Source: Blastococcus carthaginiensis | Lineage (GTDB): Bacteria; Actinomycetota; Actinomycetes; Mycobacteriales; Geodermatophilaceae | Direction of reading: 5' to 3' | Length of the DNA stretch: 64,000 bases | Assembly: GCF_030731085.1 (NCBI RefSeq) | Contig: NZ_JASNFN010000004.1 | Location: forward strand, 248,001 to 312,000 | Shown here: positions 25,168 to 33,976 of the stretch, in pieces | How the letters are laid out: each line of letters opens with the position of its first letter | Numbering within the stretch: the stretch's first letter is position 1 | Position numbers and translations under genes: made by a program | The notes under the pieces: model-generated | Database searches by the model: none | What the model saw: the letters and a program-made list of their open reading frames with translations, nothing else | Told to the model about the DNA's origin: nothing

Positions 25168-26787
25168 TCAGCGGGCGCGGGCGACCCGCGTCTCGTCGAA
25201 CACCGGCTCGGCGGACTCGTACACCCGGCCGTCGGCGCCGAAGACCAGGAAGCGGTCGAAGGACCGGGCGAACCAGCGGTCGTGGGTCACCGCGAGCACC
25301 GTGCCGTCGAAGGCCGCGAGCGCCTCCTCCAGCGCCTCCGCGGAGAGCACGTCGAGGTTGTCGGTCGGCTCGTCGAGGAGCAGCAGCGTGGCGCCGGAGA
25401 GCTCCAGCGCGAGGATCTGGAAGCGCGCCTGCTGACCGCCGGACATGGTCCGGAAGGGCCGGTCGGCGGCCTCGGTGAGCCCGTACCGGCGCAGCACCGC
25501 CATCGCCCGCCCGCGGTCGACGCCCGGCCGGCCCGGTTCGCCGTGCCAGAGCAGGTCGACCGGGGTCCGGTCCTGCCACTCCGGGTGTGCGTGGGTCTGG
25601 GCGAAGAGGCCGGGGACGACGCGCGCCCCGAGCCGCCACGACCCGGTGTGCGCCACCTCCTGCCCGCCGAGCAGCCGCAGGAAGTGCGACTTTCCCGCAC
25701 CGTTGGCCCCCAGGACGCCGACGCGGTCGCCGTACCAGACCTCGAGGTCGAACGGCTGCATCAGCCCGGTCAGCTCGAGCTGCTCGGCGATCACCGCGCG
25801 GACCCCGGTGCGGCCGCCGCGCAGCCGCATCGCCACCTTCTGCTCCGGCGGCCGGTCCGGCGGGGGCCCGGCGGCTTCGAACTTGGCCAGCCGGGTCTGC
25901 ATGGCGTGGTAGCGGCTGGCCATGTCCGGCGAGTTGGCCGCCTGCTGCTGCAGCGTGCGGACGAGGTCGACCAGCCGCTGGTGCTCCTCGTCCCAGCGCC
26001 GGCGCAGCTCGGCCAGCCGCTCGTGCCGGGCCGTCCGCGCCTCGGGGTAGGAGGCGAACCCGCCGCCGTGCACCCACGCCGTCCCGCCCTCGACGGTCAC
26101 CACGCGGTCGGCCACCCGCGCCAGGAGCTCGCGGTCGTGGCTGACGAACAGCACCGTCTTCCGCGTCTCCACCAGCCGCTGCTCCAGCCAGCGCTTGCCG
26201 GGGACGTCGAGGTAGTTGTCCGGCTCGTCGAGCAGCAGCACCTGGTCCGGGCCGCGCAGCAGCGCCTCCAGCGCCAGCCGCTTCTGCTCGCCGCCGGACA
26301 GCGTGGTCAGCTCGCGGTACTTGCAGCGCTCGTAGGGCACGCCCAGCGCCGCGACGGTGACCGTGTCCCAGGTGACCTCGGCGTCGTAACCCCCGGCATC
26401 CCCCCACTGCGCCAGCGCATCGGCGTAGGCCATCTGCGAGCGCTCGTCGTCGGTCTCCATGAGCGTCAGTTCCGCGGCCTCCACCGCATCCCAGGCGGCG
26501 CGCACCGCGGGCGGCGAGAGGTCCACGAGGAACCGCTGGACGGTCGTGTCGTCCCGTACCGACCCGATGAACTGGCGCATCACCCCGAGACCCCCGGTGC
26601 GGGCCACCGAGCCCACCTCCGGCGTCAGGTCGCCGGCGATGATCCGCAGCAGGGTGGTCTTGCCCGCACCGTTCTCCCCCACCAGCGCCGCCCGGGCGCC
26701 CTCGCCGACGCGGAAGGAGACGTCGTCCAGGAGCACCCGGCCGTCGGAGAGGGTGTGCCGGATCCCGGTCACGTCGACGTAGCCCAC
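25168..26787 (-). CDS. ABC-F family ATPase
   Basis: 539 aa with two ATPase modules and no membrane helices. Module 1 has GENGAGKT, LSGGEQKR and LLLDEPDNYLD; module 2 has GANGAGKS, MSGGQQAR and LLLDEPTDNLD. The linker (~residues 235-300) is charged and helical, as in ribosome-acting ABC-F proteins that rescue stalled or antibiotic-bound ribosomes. It cannot be assigned to a resistance subtype from sequence. GTG start at 26787 (VGYVDVTGIRH). A small helical gene lies 40 bases upstream on the same strand. Confidence 0.9.
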   Translation of the reverse strand: MGYVDVTGIRHTLSDGRVLLDDVSFRVGEGARAALVGENGAGKTTLLRIIAGDLTPEVGSVARTGGLGVMRQFIGSVRDDTTVQRFLVDLSPPAVRAAWDAVEAAELTLMETDDERSQMAYADALAQWGDAGGYDAEVTWDTVTVAALGVPYERCKYRELTTLSGGEQKRLALEALLRGPDQVLLLDEPDNYLDVPGKRWLEQRLVETRKTVLFVSHDRELLARVADRVVTVEGGTAWVHGGGFASYPEARTARHERLAELRRRWDEEHQRLVDLVRTLQQQAANSPDMASRYHAMQTRLAKFEAAGPPPDRPPEQKVAMRLRGGRTGVRAVIAEQLELTGLMQPFDLEVWYGDRVGVLGANGAGKSHFLRLLGGQEVAHTGSWRLGARVVPGLFAQTHAHPEWQDRTPVDLLWHGEPGRPGVDRGRAMAVLRRYGLTEAADRPFRTMSGGQQARFQILALELSGATLLLLDEPTDNLDVLSAEALEEALAAFDGTVLAVTHDRWFARSFDRFLVFGADGRVYESAEPVFDETRVARAR

Positions 26788-26827
26788 GCCGACATCCTCC
26801 CGCGCCCGGCAACAGGGTTTCGGCCGG

Positions 26828-27088
26828 TCAGCCGATCTGCCGGTCCAGGCGGTAGCGCGCCAGCCGCTCGACCAGCTCGGGCAGCGCCCCGACCGGTGAC
26901 CCCCCGAGCTCCCGCCGGCAGTCCCGGACCACCCGCACGACCAGCTGCGGCCGCACCCGGCCGGCGTACTCCCCGCGCAACCGGTCGACGGCCTGGTCGA
27001 CCGACGGGTCCACGGCCTCCCCGGCGCGCGGGGCGTCGGGACGCTCCGGCGTCGAGCCGGAGGCGCTGGGCGGAACGGCCAGGGTCAT
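26828..27088 (-). CDS. Three-helix-bundle dimerization domain protein
   Basis: 86 aa, acidic N-terminus then a compact helical domain (DQAVDRLRGEYAGRVRPQLV to PELVERLARYRLDRQ). Small actinobacterial proteins with this domain are often stress-related; the biochemical role is not known. ATG at 27088. The 117-base upstream gap contains a GGGACC-N-GGGACCTAGGTC element (27165-27183) that could be a regulator site. Confidence 0.65.
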   Translation of the reverse strand: MTLAVPPSASGSTPERPDAPRAGEAVDPSVDQAVDRLRGEYAGRVRPQLVVRVVRDCRRELGGSPVGALPELVERLARYRLDRQIG

Positions 27089-27205
27089 GGACGGTCCTCA
27101 CGTCTCGGAACAGGTGCCGGCCGGATGGCGTGGCGGTTCCACACGGTGCCGTACCGCAACGTGCGGGACCAGGGACCTAGGTCACGCCGGGTCGGCCTGC
27201 TCCGC

Positions 27206-27640
27206 TCAGGACGACGAGGCGAAGGCGTTGCCGCCGGAGCGCGTGGCCGCCACGGCATCGCGCACCAGAGCACTCAGCTCGGCGGTGTCGACCGCATCCA
27301 GGGAGGAAAAGCGGATGCAGCTCTTGCCGCAGGAGACGCGGCCGAGCCGTCCGGCCCGCGTCTCGGGCAGGTACTCGCCGTCGACGACGGCGCACACGTA
27401 GAGCGACAGGTGCCGCTTCTGGGCGGCGAGCGCGATCAGCGGCCAGGACGTCGTCGCCTTCGCCGACCTCGGCCGGTACGGCATCATCCCGTAGCCCAGC
27501 ATCGCCGTGGCGCCCATGGGCACCAGCTGGCGGTCGATGCCGGGAGCGGCGAGCACCACGAGCTCGTCGACCCGGCGCAGGTCCTGCTCCCGGGCGCCGG
27601 CTGCCGCGAACCAGGTGTCGATCCCGCCGGTCCCGGACAC
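27206..27640 (-). CDS. DUF1801 domain protein
   Basis: 144 aa, YdhG-like/DUF1801 fold. Family landmarks are GYGMMPYR, WPLIALAAQKRHLSLYV and CGKSCIRF near the C-terminus. The fold has been linked to small-molecule or iron-chaperone-like roles, but no activity can be read here. GTG start at 27640. A 40-codon membrane peptide gene lies 9 bases upstream on the same strand. Confidence 0.75.
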   Translation of the reverse strand: MSGTGGIDTWFAAAGAREQDLRRVDELVVLAAPGIDRQLVPMGATAMLGYGMMPYRPRSAKATTSWPLIALAAQKRHLSLYVCAVVDGEYLPETRAGRLGRVSCGKSCIRFSSLDAVDTAELSALVRDAVAATRSGGNAFASSS

Positions 27641-27649
27641 GCGCCCTCC

Positions 27650-27772
27650 TCAGCCCAGCGCGATCGAGAGCACCGTCGCGCCGGCCGCGAGGACCATCGC
27701 GAGGACGACGAGCGCCGCGACCAGCCGCCGCCGTCGTTGCGACTCGGGGCCGCCGACCCCACCCATTCCCAT
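27650..27772 (-). CDS. 40-residue single-helix membrane peptide
   Basis: MGMGGVGGPESQRRRR followed by one hydrophobic helix (LVAALVVLAMVLAAG) to the C-terminus: a cytoplasmic basic start and one membrane span. It fits snugly between two genes on the same strand, 9 bases before the DUF1801 start and 14 bases after the methyltransferase stop. Reality rests on layout and composition only. Confidence 0.5.
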   Translation of the reverse strand: MGMGGVGGPESQRRRRLVAALVVLAMVLAAGATVLSIALG

Positions 27773-27786
27773 CACGGCCACCGAGG

Positions 27787-28371
27787 CTACCGCCGGCCGG
27801 CGCGCCGTCCCCAGAGCAGCGTGTCCAGCGCGGTGCCCTCCGGGGTCACCCGGCGCACCTGCTCCAGCCGCTCGACCTCCAGGAGCCGGGCGACCGGGGC
27901 CAGCCGGTCGACGCTGTGCAGGATCGCCGGCTCCTGCGGGCCGCCGACCCCGGCCGTGAGGTTCTCCACGTCGTGCCCGAGCAGCAGCAGCCGGCCGCCG
28001 GGGCGGAGCCACCCGACGGCCCCGGTGAGCAGCGCCGTCGTCTGCTCCTCCGGCAGGTGGAGGTAGGCGACCAGGATCAGGTCGAGCGATCGCTCCGCCG
28101 CCGACCAGGTGAGCACGTCGGCCGTCACCCAGCTGACCTGCTCGGCGTCAGGGCGGGCCCGGCCGCGGTCGAGGCCCACGGCGGAGAAGTCGACCGCGGT
28201 CACCGCCCACCCGCGGGCGGCCAGCCACAGCGCGTGCCGGCCCTCGCCCGCGGCGAGGTCGACCGCCGCGCCCGGCGGGACGTCGGCGAGCAGCTCCGCC
28301 ACCAGCTCGTTCGGCCCCGACGACCACTGCGCCTGCTCGCCGTACCGCCGATTCCAGTCCTCCGCCCGCAC
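27787..28371 (-). CDS. Small SAM-dependent methyltransferase
   Basis: 194 aa class I methyltransferase. The SAM loop is AVDLAAGEGRHALWLAARGW, then the acidic AVDFS strand end and ILVAYLHLP before motif IV. It resembles the family annotated as tellurite resistance or thiopurine methyltransferase-like; substrate unknown. GTG at 28371 starts VRAEDWNRRYG, where family similarity begins. The winged-helix gene diverges 60 bases away. Confidence 0.82.
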   Translation of the reverse strand: MRAEDWNRRYGEQAQWSSGPNELVAELLADVPPGAAVDLAAGEGRHALWLAARGWAVTAVDFSAVGLDRGRARPDAEQVSWVTADVLTWSAAERSLDLILVAYLHLPEEQTTALLTGAVGWLRPGGRLLLLGHDVENLTAGVGGPQEPAILHSVDRLAPVARLLEVERLEQVRRVTPEGTALDTLLWGRRAGRR

Positions 28372-28431
28372 CCCGGGAGTGTGGCAGCCGAGGAGCCCCG
28401 GATCGTCGTCCCCGTCTGCCACCGTGTCCGC

Positions 28432-29493
28432 GTGACGACGCTGCACGACGTGGCCCTCATGCGCCTGGTGGCCCAGCGGCTGGCCGGCCCGCCCGCCGCC
28501 GACGCCGCCGCGGCGGTGCACCGGCTCCTGGCGGTGCAGGGTCAGGACTTCCCGGGCGCGGTCACCTCGCTGGCCCTGCGCACCAGCACCCGTGACCGCA
28601 CCGCCGTGCTGCACGCCCTCGACACCGGGTCCGTCGTCCGCTCCTGGCCGATGCGCGGCACGCTGCACCTGGTCCCCGCCGGGGACCTGCCCTGGATGCT
28701 CGAGCTGCTCGGCCCACGCGCGCTGGCCGGGCTGGCCGGCCGGCGCGCCGCCCTGGGGCTGACCGACGCCGACGCCGAGCGCGCCCGCGGCCTCGCCGTC
28801 GCGGCGCTCGCGGGCGGCCGCCGGCTCCCCCGCCGCGCGCTGCTGACGGCGATCGACGAGGGCGGCGTGCCGACCACCGGTCAGCGGGGCTACCACCTGC
28901 TCTGGTTCCTCGCCCAGACCGGCACCCTCTGCCTAGGGCCGACCGACGACGGCGAACAGCTGTTCGTGCTGCTCGACGAGTGGGTGCGCGCACCCCGGCG
29001 GCTCGCCCGCGAGGAGGCGCTCGCCGAACTCGTGCTGCGGTACTTCCTGGGTCACGGCCCGGCCACGGTGCACGACCTGGTGCGCTGGGCGGGGACGACG
29101 GTGCGCGACGTCCGCACCGGGCTGGACGCGGTCCGGGACCGGCTGGAGCGCATCGAGGTGGACGGGACCGAGCACTACCTCGACCCGGAGACGCCCGAGC
29201 GCTGCGCGGCGCACCGGGAGGCCGCGCGGGCGCCACTGCTGCTGCCGGGGTTCGACGAGTTCGTGCTGGGCTACGCCGATCGCGGCGCCGTCCTGGACCC
29301 GGCCCACGCCGAACGCATCGTCCCCGGGCGCAACGGTGTCTTCCGCCCGACCGTGGTCGTCGACGGCCGGATCACGGGCACGTGGCGGCCGGCCGGCCGC
29401 GGGGCGGCGCGCACCGTCGAGGCCGAACCGTTCACCGCGTGGGATGCCACCGTCGCCGAGGCCGTCCCGCGGCTGGCGGCCGCGCTGCCGTGA
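28432..29493 (+). CDS. Winged-helix DNA-binding protein, AlkZ/HTH_42 family
   Basis: 353 aa. Family motifs include LLAVQGQDFPGA (the Q-x-Q region that in AlkZ glycosylases contacts the lesion), SWPMRGTLHLV and a C-terminal PGFDEFVLGYADR. Members include DNA glycosylases acting on crosslinks and bulky adducts, but most, like this one, are uncharacterised. GTG at 28432 starts VTTLHDVALM. Confidence 0.82.
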   Translation: MTTLHDVALMRLVAQRLAGPPAADAAAAVHRLLAVQGQDFPGAVTSLALRTSTRDRTAVLHALDTGSVVRSWPMRGTLHLVPAGDLPWMLELLGPRALAGLAGRRAALGLTDADAERARGLAVAALAGGRRLPRRALLTAIDEGGVPTTGQRGYHLLWFLAQTGTLCLGPTDDGEQLFVLLDEWVRAPRRLAREEALAELVLRYFLGHGPATVHDLVRWAGTTVRDVRTGLDAVRDRLERIEVDGTEHYLDPETPERCAAHREAARAPLLLPGFDEFVLGYADRGAVLDPAHAERIVPGRNGVFRPTVVVDGRITGTWRPAGRGAARTVEAEPFTAWDATVAEAVPRLAAALP

Positions 29494-29514
29494 GGCACCG
29501 GGGCCGCCGTCGGA

Positions 29515-29958
29515 TCAGCGGCGCTCGACGAGGAAGACGGGGATGCGCCGCTCGGTCTTCTGCTGGTACTCGGCGTAGGGCGGGTAGGCCGCCACGGCCC
29601 GCTCCCACCACTCGTCGCGCTCGGCGCCGGAGATCTCCCGCGCCACGCCGTCCCACGGTTCCGGCCCGTCCTGCACGGTGACCTGGTCGGGGTGCGCCCG
29701 CAGGTTGGCCACCCAGGCGGGGTCGGTCGGCGCGCCGCCCTGGGAGCCGACCATGGCGTACACGCCGTCGTGCTCGACCCGCATCAGCGGCTGCTTGCGC
29801 ACCGTGCCGGACTTCGCCCCCCGCGTGCTGAAGACGACCACGGGCAGCCCCGTGTCCCGGAGCGTGTTGGCCTCGCGACCGCCGGTGGCCTCGTATCGCT
29901 CCACCTGGTCGCGCACCCACTGCTGCGTGCTCGGCTCGTACTTCCCCTCCAGCGGCAT
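29515..29958 (-). CDS. F420-dependent nitroreductase-like (Ddn family) protein
   Basis: 147 aa split-barrel flavin/deazaflavin reductase. Family motifs are LRDTGLPVVVFSTRGAKSG, VRKQPLMRV and GSQGGAPTDPAWVANLRAHP. Members use F420H2 on quinones or nitro compounds. ATG at 29958, stop four codons past a YQQKTERRIPVF tail. The 229-base gap that follows (29959-30187) shows no gene. Confidence 0.88.
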   Translation of the reverse strand: MPLEGKYEPSTQQWVRDQVERYEATGGREANTLRDTGLPVVVFSTRGAKSGTVRKQPLMRVEHDGVYAMVGSQGGAPTDPAWVANLRAHPDQVTVQDGPEPWDGVAREISGAERDEWWERAVAAYPPYAEYQQKTERRIPVFLVERR

Positions 29959-30187
29959 GTCCCGAATCTAGGGCCGGCTCGGCAGCGCTGCGCGCCGACC
30001 CGAGTCGCGGAGGGGCGGAGCCCGGTGGCACCGTGCACTCGGCCGGACGGCGGGAGGAGCAGCACGGGATGCGGTACAGCGAAGGAGCCGACCTCGGCAC
30101 GTCGGGCGTCCGGGACCTCCGGGGCGGCGGCGGCCTGGGGGTGGGCGCCACTGCGACACCTTCGCCACCGACGACCTGGGCTGAGGC

Positions 30188-30967
30188 ATGACCGACCACC
30201 TCCGCGTGACCCGGGACGGGCACGTCGCCGTCCTCACCATCGACCGGCCCGAGAAGCGCAACGCCATGACCGTGGGCATGTGGGCGGCGCTGCCGGCCGT
30301 CCTGGCGCCCCTCGCCGCCGACCCCGGCGTCCGGGTGCTGCTGGTCACCGGCGCCGGCCCGAGCTTCTGCGCCGGCGCCGACATCTCCGACCTGCTCGGC
30401 GGCGCGGACCCGGTCGACCCGATGGCCGACGTGCGGCGGCACAACCTCGCCGCCCAGGCGGCGCTGCGCGGCTTCCCCAAGCCCACCGTCGCGGTCGTCC
30501 GCGGGCACTGCATCGGGGGCGGGGTGGAGCTCGCCACCTGCTGCGACCTGCGGTTCGCCGACCCGACGGCGGTCTTCGGCGTCACCCCGGCCAAGGTCGG
30601 CATCGTCTACACGCCCTCCTCCACCAAGGCGCTGGTGGACCTGATCGGGCCGGCCACGACGAAGTACCTGCTCTACAGCGGGGAGCTGATCGACGCGGGC
30701 ACCGCCCTGCGCACCGGCCTCGTCGACCGGCTGGTCGACGCCGAGGACCTCGACGCCGAGGCGCACCGCTTCGCCGGGGTGCTGGCGTCCCGCTCCGCAC
30801 TCACCCAGCGCGCGACCAAGGAGGTCGTCGCCGCGCTCGCCGACGGCGGGGACGGCGAGTCGCTCGCCGCGGCCCGGTACCGGGAGACGATCGCCGCCGG
30901 CGAGCTGGCCGAGGGCGTCGCCGCCTTCGCCGGGCGCCGCGCGCCGCGCTTCCCCTGGTCCGGCTGA
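30188..30967 (+). CDS. Enoyl-CoA hydratase/isomerase family protein
   Basis: 259 aa crotonase fold. The oxyanion loop residues are in GAGPSFCAGADIS and RGHCIGGGVELA. The second catalytic position reads FGVTPAKVGI, without the Glu of a standard hydratase, so an isomerase or other crotonase activity is possible. ATG at 30188. It stands alone; acyl-CoA enzymes occur at 44115 and 56193 but not in the same operon. Confidence 0.85.
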   Translation: MTDHLRVTRDGHVAVLTIDRPEKRNAMTVGMWAALPAVLAPLAADPGVRVLLVTGAGPSFCAGADISDLLGGADPVDPMADVRRHNLAAQAALRGFPKPTVAVVRGHCIGGGVELATCCDLRFADPTAVFGVTPAKVGIVYTPSSTKALVDLIGPATTKYLLYSGELIDAGTALRTGLVDRLVDAEDLDAEAHRFAGVLASRSALTQRATKEVVAALADGGDGESLAAARYRETIAAGELAEGVAAFAGRRAPRFPWSG

Positions 30968-30975
30968 CCCCCGGC

Positions 30976-31002
30976 GTTTCAGCCACGCCCGGCCGCGGGT
31001 AC
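30976..31002 (+). promoter_or_regulatory. SigF/SigB-like stress promoter
   Basis: GTTTC (30976-30980) and GGGTAC (30997-31002) with 16 bases between, close to the mycobacterial SigF and Streptomyces SigB consensus (GTTT...GGGTA). It lies about 260 bases before the three-gene LEA-like operon. The rest of the 298-base gap 30968-31265 holds no gene. Confidence 0.5.
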
Positions 31003-31265
31003 CCGACCCGCTGCGCGGAACGGGGTTCTCGCGAGCGGCGGAGGGCCGGTGCAGCGCTGCGCCGGTCTGTTCCACCGCCCCCCGACCGCGCCCCGGGACG
31101 CACGGATGCGCCGGGGCACCAGTTCAGCGCTCGCGCCCGAACCCACGAGGCGCCGGCCCGACGACGTCACGGCCGTCCGACCGCGGTGCTCCACCGCCCG
31201 GATGTGTGCCGGAACGGCGCCGGGGTAGCGCTCCGACCGACCACGAAGCATGCCGAGGAGGACCG

Positions 31266-32078
31266 ATGACTCACTCCATCGATGCCCCGTTCCCGCCGCC
31301 GGTTCCGGCCACGACGGGCACCACCACGACCACCGAGAGCCCGTCCACCGGCGACGTCGCCAAGGGCGAGGCCCAGCACACCAAGGACGTCGCCAAGGGT
31401 GAGGCCCGCAACGTCGGGCAGACCGCCGCGCAGGCCGGCAGCCAGGTCGCCGCGACCGCGTCCGACCAGGCCAAGCACGTCGCCGGGGAGACCCAGCGCC
31501 AGGCCCAGGACCTGCTCGAGCAGGGGCGCAGCCAGCTCAAGGACCAGACGGTCGCCCAGCAGCAGAAGGCCGCCACCGGGCTGTCCTCGCTCGCCCAGGA
31601 GCTGCGCGGCCTCGCCGACGGCACCAGCGACGGCGCCCCCGGCCCCGCCCGCGACCTCCTCCACCAGGCCTCCGGTCTGGTCGAGGGCTTCGCCGACAAG
31701 CTGCAGAACCGCGAGCCGGCCCAGCTGCTCGACGAGGTGCGCACCTTCGCCCGCCGCAAGCCGGGCCTGTTCCTGCTCGGTGCCGCGGCCGCCGGCATCG
31801 TCGCCGGCCGGCTGACCAGCGGCGCCCGCGCCGTGCACAGCGACTCCGGCCAGGGCGGCAGCGGCGCCAACCGCGGCACGTCCACGAACTACGTCGACCC
31901 GGCGCCGACGTACTCCGGGTACTCCACCGCCACCACCGGTACGGGCACGGGCACGGGCACCGGCGCGCCGCTGCCCCCGCCGCCGTACGGCACGGTGCCG
32001 CCCGCCGGCGGCATGGTGCCCCCGGCCGCGCCCGCGGGCTGGGACGACCCGGCCCGCCGGCCCGGCGAGGTGCGCTGA
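31266..32078 (+). CDS. LEA-like helical stress protein with membrane segment
   Basis: 270 aa. An Ala/Gln/Lys-rich helical region (~25-115) has an 11-residue repeat: DVAKGEAQHTK then DVAKGEARNVG, like group 3 LEA proteins. A hydrophobic segment LFLLGAAAAGIVAG (~residues 170-185) follows, then a Gly/Pro/Thr tail with repeated GT pairs. ATG at 31266 follows GCCGAGGAGG. It is the first gene of an operon with the holin-like and DUF3618 genes (gaps of 1 and 26 bases). Probably protects membranes under desiccation; inferred. Confidence 0.75.
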   Translation: MTHSIDAPFPPPVPATTGTTTTTESPSTGDVAKGEAQHTKDVAKGEARNVGQTAAQAGSQVAATASDQAKHVAGETQRQAQDLLEQGRSQLKDQTVAQQQKAATGLSSLAQELRGLADGTSDGAPGPARDLLHQASGLVEGFADKLQNREPAQLLDEVRTFARRKPGLFLLGAAAAGIVAGRLTSGARAVHSDSGQGGSGANRGTSTNYVDPAPTYSGYSTATTGTGTGTGTGAPLPPPPYGTVPPAGGMVPPAAPAGWDDPARRPGEVR

Positions 32079-32079
32079 G

Positions 32080-32601
32080 ATGAGCTCTCCCTACTCCGGG
32101 GCCACTCCCGCGGGTTCGCAGGGCTACGCGGAGCCGACGTCGCAGAACTACGCGGCGGACTACTCCGAGGGCCAGCACTACAGCGGCACCATGGGCACCC
32201 CCACCACCGAGTCCGGCCAGCCCGACGTCGAGGGCGTCTCGGTCGGCGCGCTGATCGGCGAGGTCACCAAGGACCTCTCCACCCTGATGCGCCAGGAGCT
32301 CGAGCTGGCCAAGGCCGAGCTCAAGGTCGAGGCGAAGAAGGCCGGGCAGGGCGCCGGGATGTTCGGTGCCGCCGGCTTCGCCGGCTACATGGTGGCGCTG
32401 TTCCTCTCCCTCGCGCTCATGTGGGCGCTGGCCAGCGCCATCCCCACCGGGTGGGCCGGGCTGATCGTGGCCGTCCTCTGGGGCGTGATCGGGGCCGTCG
32501 CCTTCGTGATGGGCCGCAAGAAGTTCCAGCAGGTGAACCCCAAGCCCGAGCGCACCGTGGACACCCTCCAGCAGGTGCCCGGCGCCCTGAAGCCCCACTG
32601 A
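32080..32601 (+). CDS. Holin-X/phage_holin_3_6 family membrane protein
   Basis: 173 aa. A disordered Ser/Tyr/Thr start is followed by SVGALIGEVTKDLSTLMRQE, an amphipathic helix, and two membrane helices (AGFAGYMVALFLSLALMWAL and WAGLIVAVLWGVIGAVAFVMG). The family (PF07332, actinobacterial holin-X) is chromosomal and not phage lysis-related here. One base after the upstream stop, so co-translated. Confidence 0.82.
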   Translation: MSSPYSGATPAGSQGYAEPTSQNYAADYSEGQHYSGTMGTPTTESGQPDVEGVSVGALIGEVTKDLSTLMRQELELAKAELKVEAKKAGQGAGMFGAAGFAGYMVALFLSLALMWALASAIPTGWAGLIVAVLWGVIGAVAFVMGRKKFQQVNPKPERTVDTLQQVPGALKPH

Positions 32602-32627
32602 CCACCAGACCGCGAGGAGTCGCAACC

Positions 32628-33329
32628 ATGACCAGCAGTGACCCGGACGTCATCCGGCGGCAGATCGAGGACACCCGGCGCGAGCTCAGCTACGACGTCG
32701 ACGCCCTCAACGAGAAGGTCAACCCGTCCCGCGTCGTGGACCGGCGGGTGACCGCGGCCAAGGGCCGCATGACCTCCCTGAAGGAGAAGGTGATGGGTTC
32801 CGCGCACGACACCACCTCCGCGGCGCAGCACCGCGCCTCGGGCGCGGCCGGCTCCGTTCAGGGTGCGGCCTCGGGCGCGGCCGGCAGCGTGCAGGACGCG
32901 GCCTCGTCCGCGGTCGACGCCGTCCAGCAGGCACCGGACACGATCGTGCGCCAGGCGCAGGGCAACCCGCTCGCCGCCGGGCTCATCGCCTTCGGTGCGG
33001 GCTGGCTGGTGTCCAGCCTGCTCCCCGCGTCGCAGAAGGAGCAGGAGCTCGCGCACCAGGCCGAGACCACGCTGCGCGAGAACAAGGACACCCTGCTCCA
33101 GCCCGCGAAGCAGGCGGCGCAGGAGATGGGCGAGCAGCTGAAGCCGGCCGCCCAGCACGCGGTGGAGGAGGTCCGGTCCACCGCCCAGGACGCGACCGAG
33201 ACCGTCAAGCAGGAGGGCCAGTCGGCGGCCCAGGACGTGCAGGGTCAGGCCCAGCAGTCCAAGGAGTCGGTGCAGGGCCAGGCCCAGCACTCCAAGGAGT
33301 CGGTGCAGAGCCGGTCCTCCGGCTCCTGA
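32628..33329 (+). CDS. DUF3618 protein with two sets of 11-residue repeats
   Basis: 233 aa. The N-terminal DUF3618 motif is DVIRRQIEDTRRELSYDVDA. There are two back-to-back 11-residue units (GAAGSVQGAAS / GAAGSVQDAAS), a membrane segment (GLIAFGAGWLVSSLLP) and a C-terminal pair of VQGQAQQSKES-type units. Third gene of the stress operon; its repeat period matches the first gene. ATG at 32628 follows GAGGAG. Confidence 0.8.
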   Translation: MTSSDPDVIRRQIEDTRRELSYDVDALNEKVNPSRVVDRRVTAAKGRMTSLKEKVMGSAHDTTSAAQHRASGAAGSVQGAASGAAGSVQDAASSAVDAVQQAPDTIVRQAQGNPLAAGLIAFGAGWLVSSLLPASQKEQELAHQAETTLRENKDTLLQPAKQAAQEMGEQLKPAAQHAVEEVRSTAQDATETVKQEGQSAAQDVQGQAQQSKESVQGQAQHSKESVQSRSSGS

Positions 33330-33360
33330 CACCCGCGGGTCGGCCGACCCGCACGCACGT

Positions 33361-33393
33361 CTGCGCCCCGCCGGGCCTCCTGGCGGGGCGCAG
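33361..33393 (+). terminator. Terminator of the LEA-like operon
   Basis: Perfect arms CTGCGCCCCGCC (33361-33372) and GGCGGGGCGCAG (33382-33393). Confidence 0.8.
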
Positions 33394-33538
33394 TGCTGTC
33401 CGCGTCCGGTCCCACCCCGACGGGTGAGCCGACGCGCCCCCTGCTGCAGGCCCCTCGGCGCGGCGCCGTTCCCCCCTGGGACGACGACACCGGTCCCCCC
33501 GCAGCCGCGGGCCGGGACCACGACCGACGGGAGCTCCC

Positions 33539-33976
33539 GTGGACCCGGCCCTGCACTCCCCCGGCGGCGGCCTCGCCGGACCGGTCCCGGGCGGCGAGGT
33601 GCGCGTGCTCGTCGCCGACGACGAGGACGACATCCGCGCCCTGGTCTGCCTGGCCGTCCGCAAGGCCGGCTGCCGGGTGGTCGCCGCCGCCCCCGACGGC
33701 ACAGCGGCGCTGGAGGCGGCGCGAGCCGCGCTGCCCGACCTGGCCGTCCTGGACGTCTCCATGCCGGGTGCGACGGGGCTGGAGGTCTGCGAGGCCCTCC
33801 GCTCCGCCCCCGCGACCGCCGGCACCCGGATCCTGCTGCTGTCCGCCGGCGCCTCGCCGGACGAGGTCGCCCGCGGCCTGGCCGCGGGCGCGGACGCCTA
33901 CCTGCCGAAACCGTTCACGGTGGCGGGTCTGGTGCAGCAGGTGCGGGCGCTCGCCGTGCGGGAGCCGGTGGCATGA
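33539..33976 (+). CDS. Stand-alone receiver-domain response regulator
   Basis: 145 aa with only a receiver domain: acidic pocket VADDEDD, phospho-Asp in VLDVSMPG, Ser in LLSAG and Lys in LPKPF, so it should be phosphorylatable. There is no output domain. It probably acts as a relay to the kinase 33973 onward, whose ATG overlaps its stop as ATGA, or passes phosphate to an Hpt such as the one at 37799. GTG start at 33539; the leader of ~20 residues is extra to the fold. Confidence 0.85.
   Translation: MDPALHSPGGGLAGPVPGGEVRVLVADDEDDIRALVCLAVRKAGCRVVAAAPDGTAALEAARAALPDLAVLDVSMPGATGLEVCEALRSAPATAGTRILLLSAGASPDEVARGLAAGADAYLPKPFTVAGLVQQVRALAVREPVA

Noticed and set aside
32080..32601. Prophage holin
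   Set aside because: No phage genes nearby; this holin-X family is a normal chromosomal membrane protein in actinobacteria.
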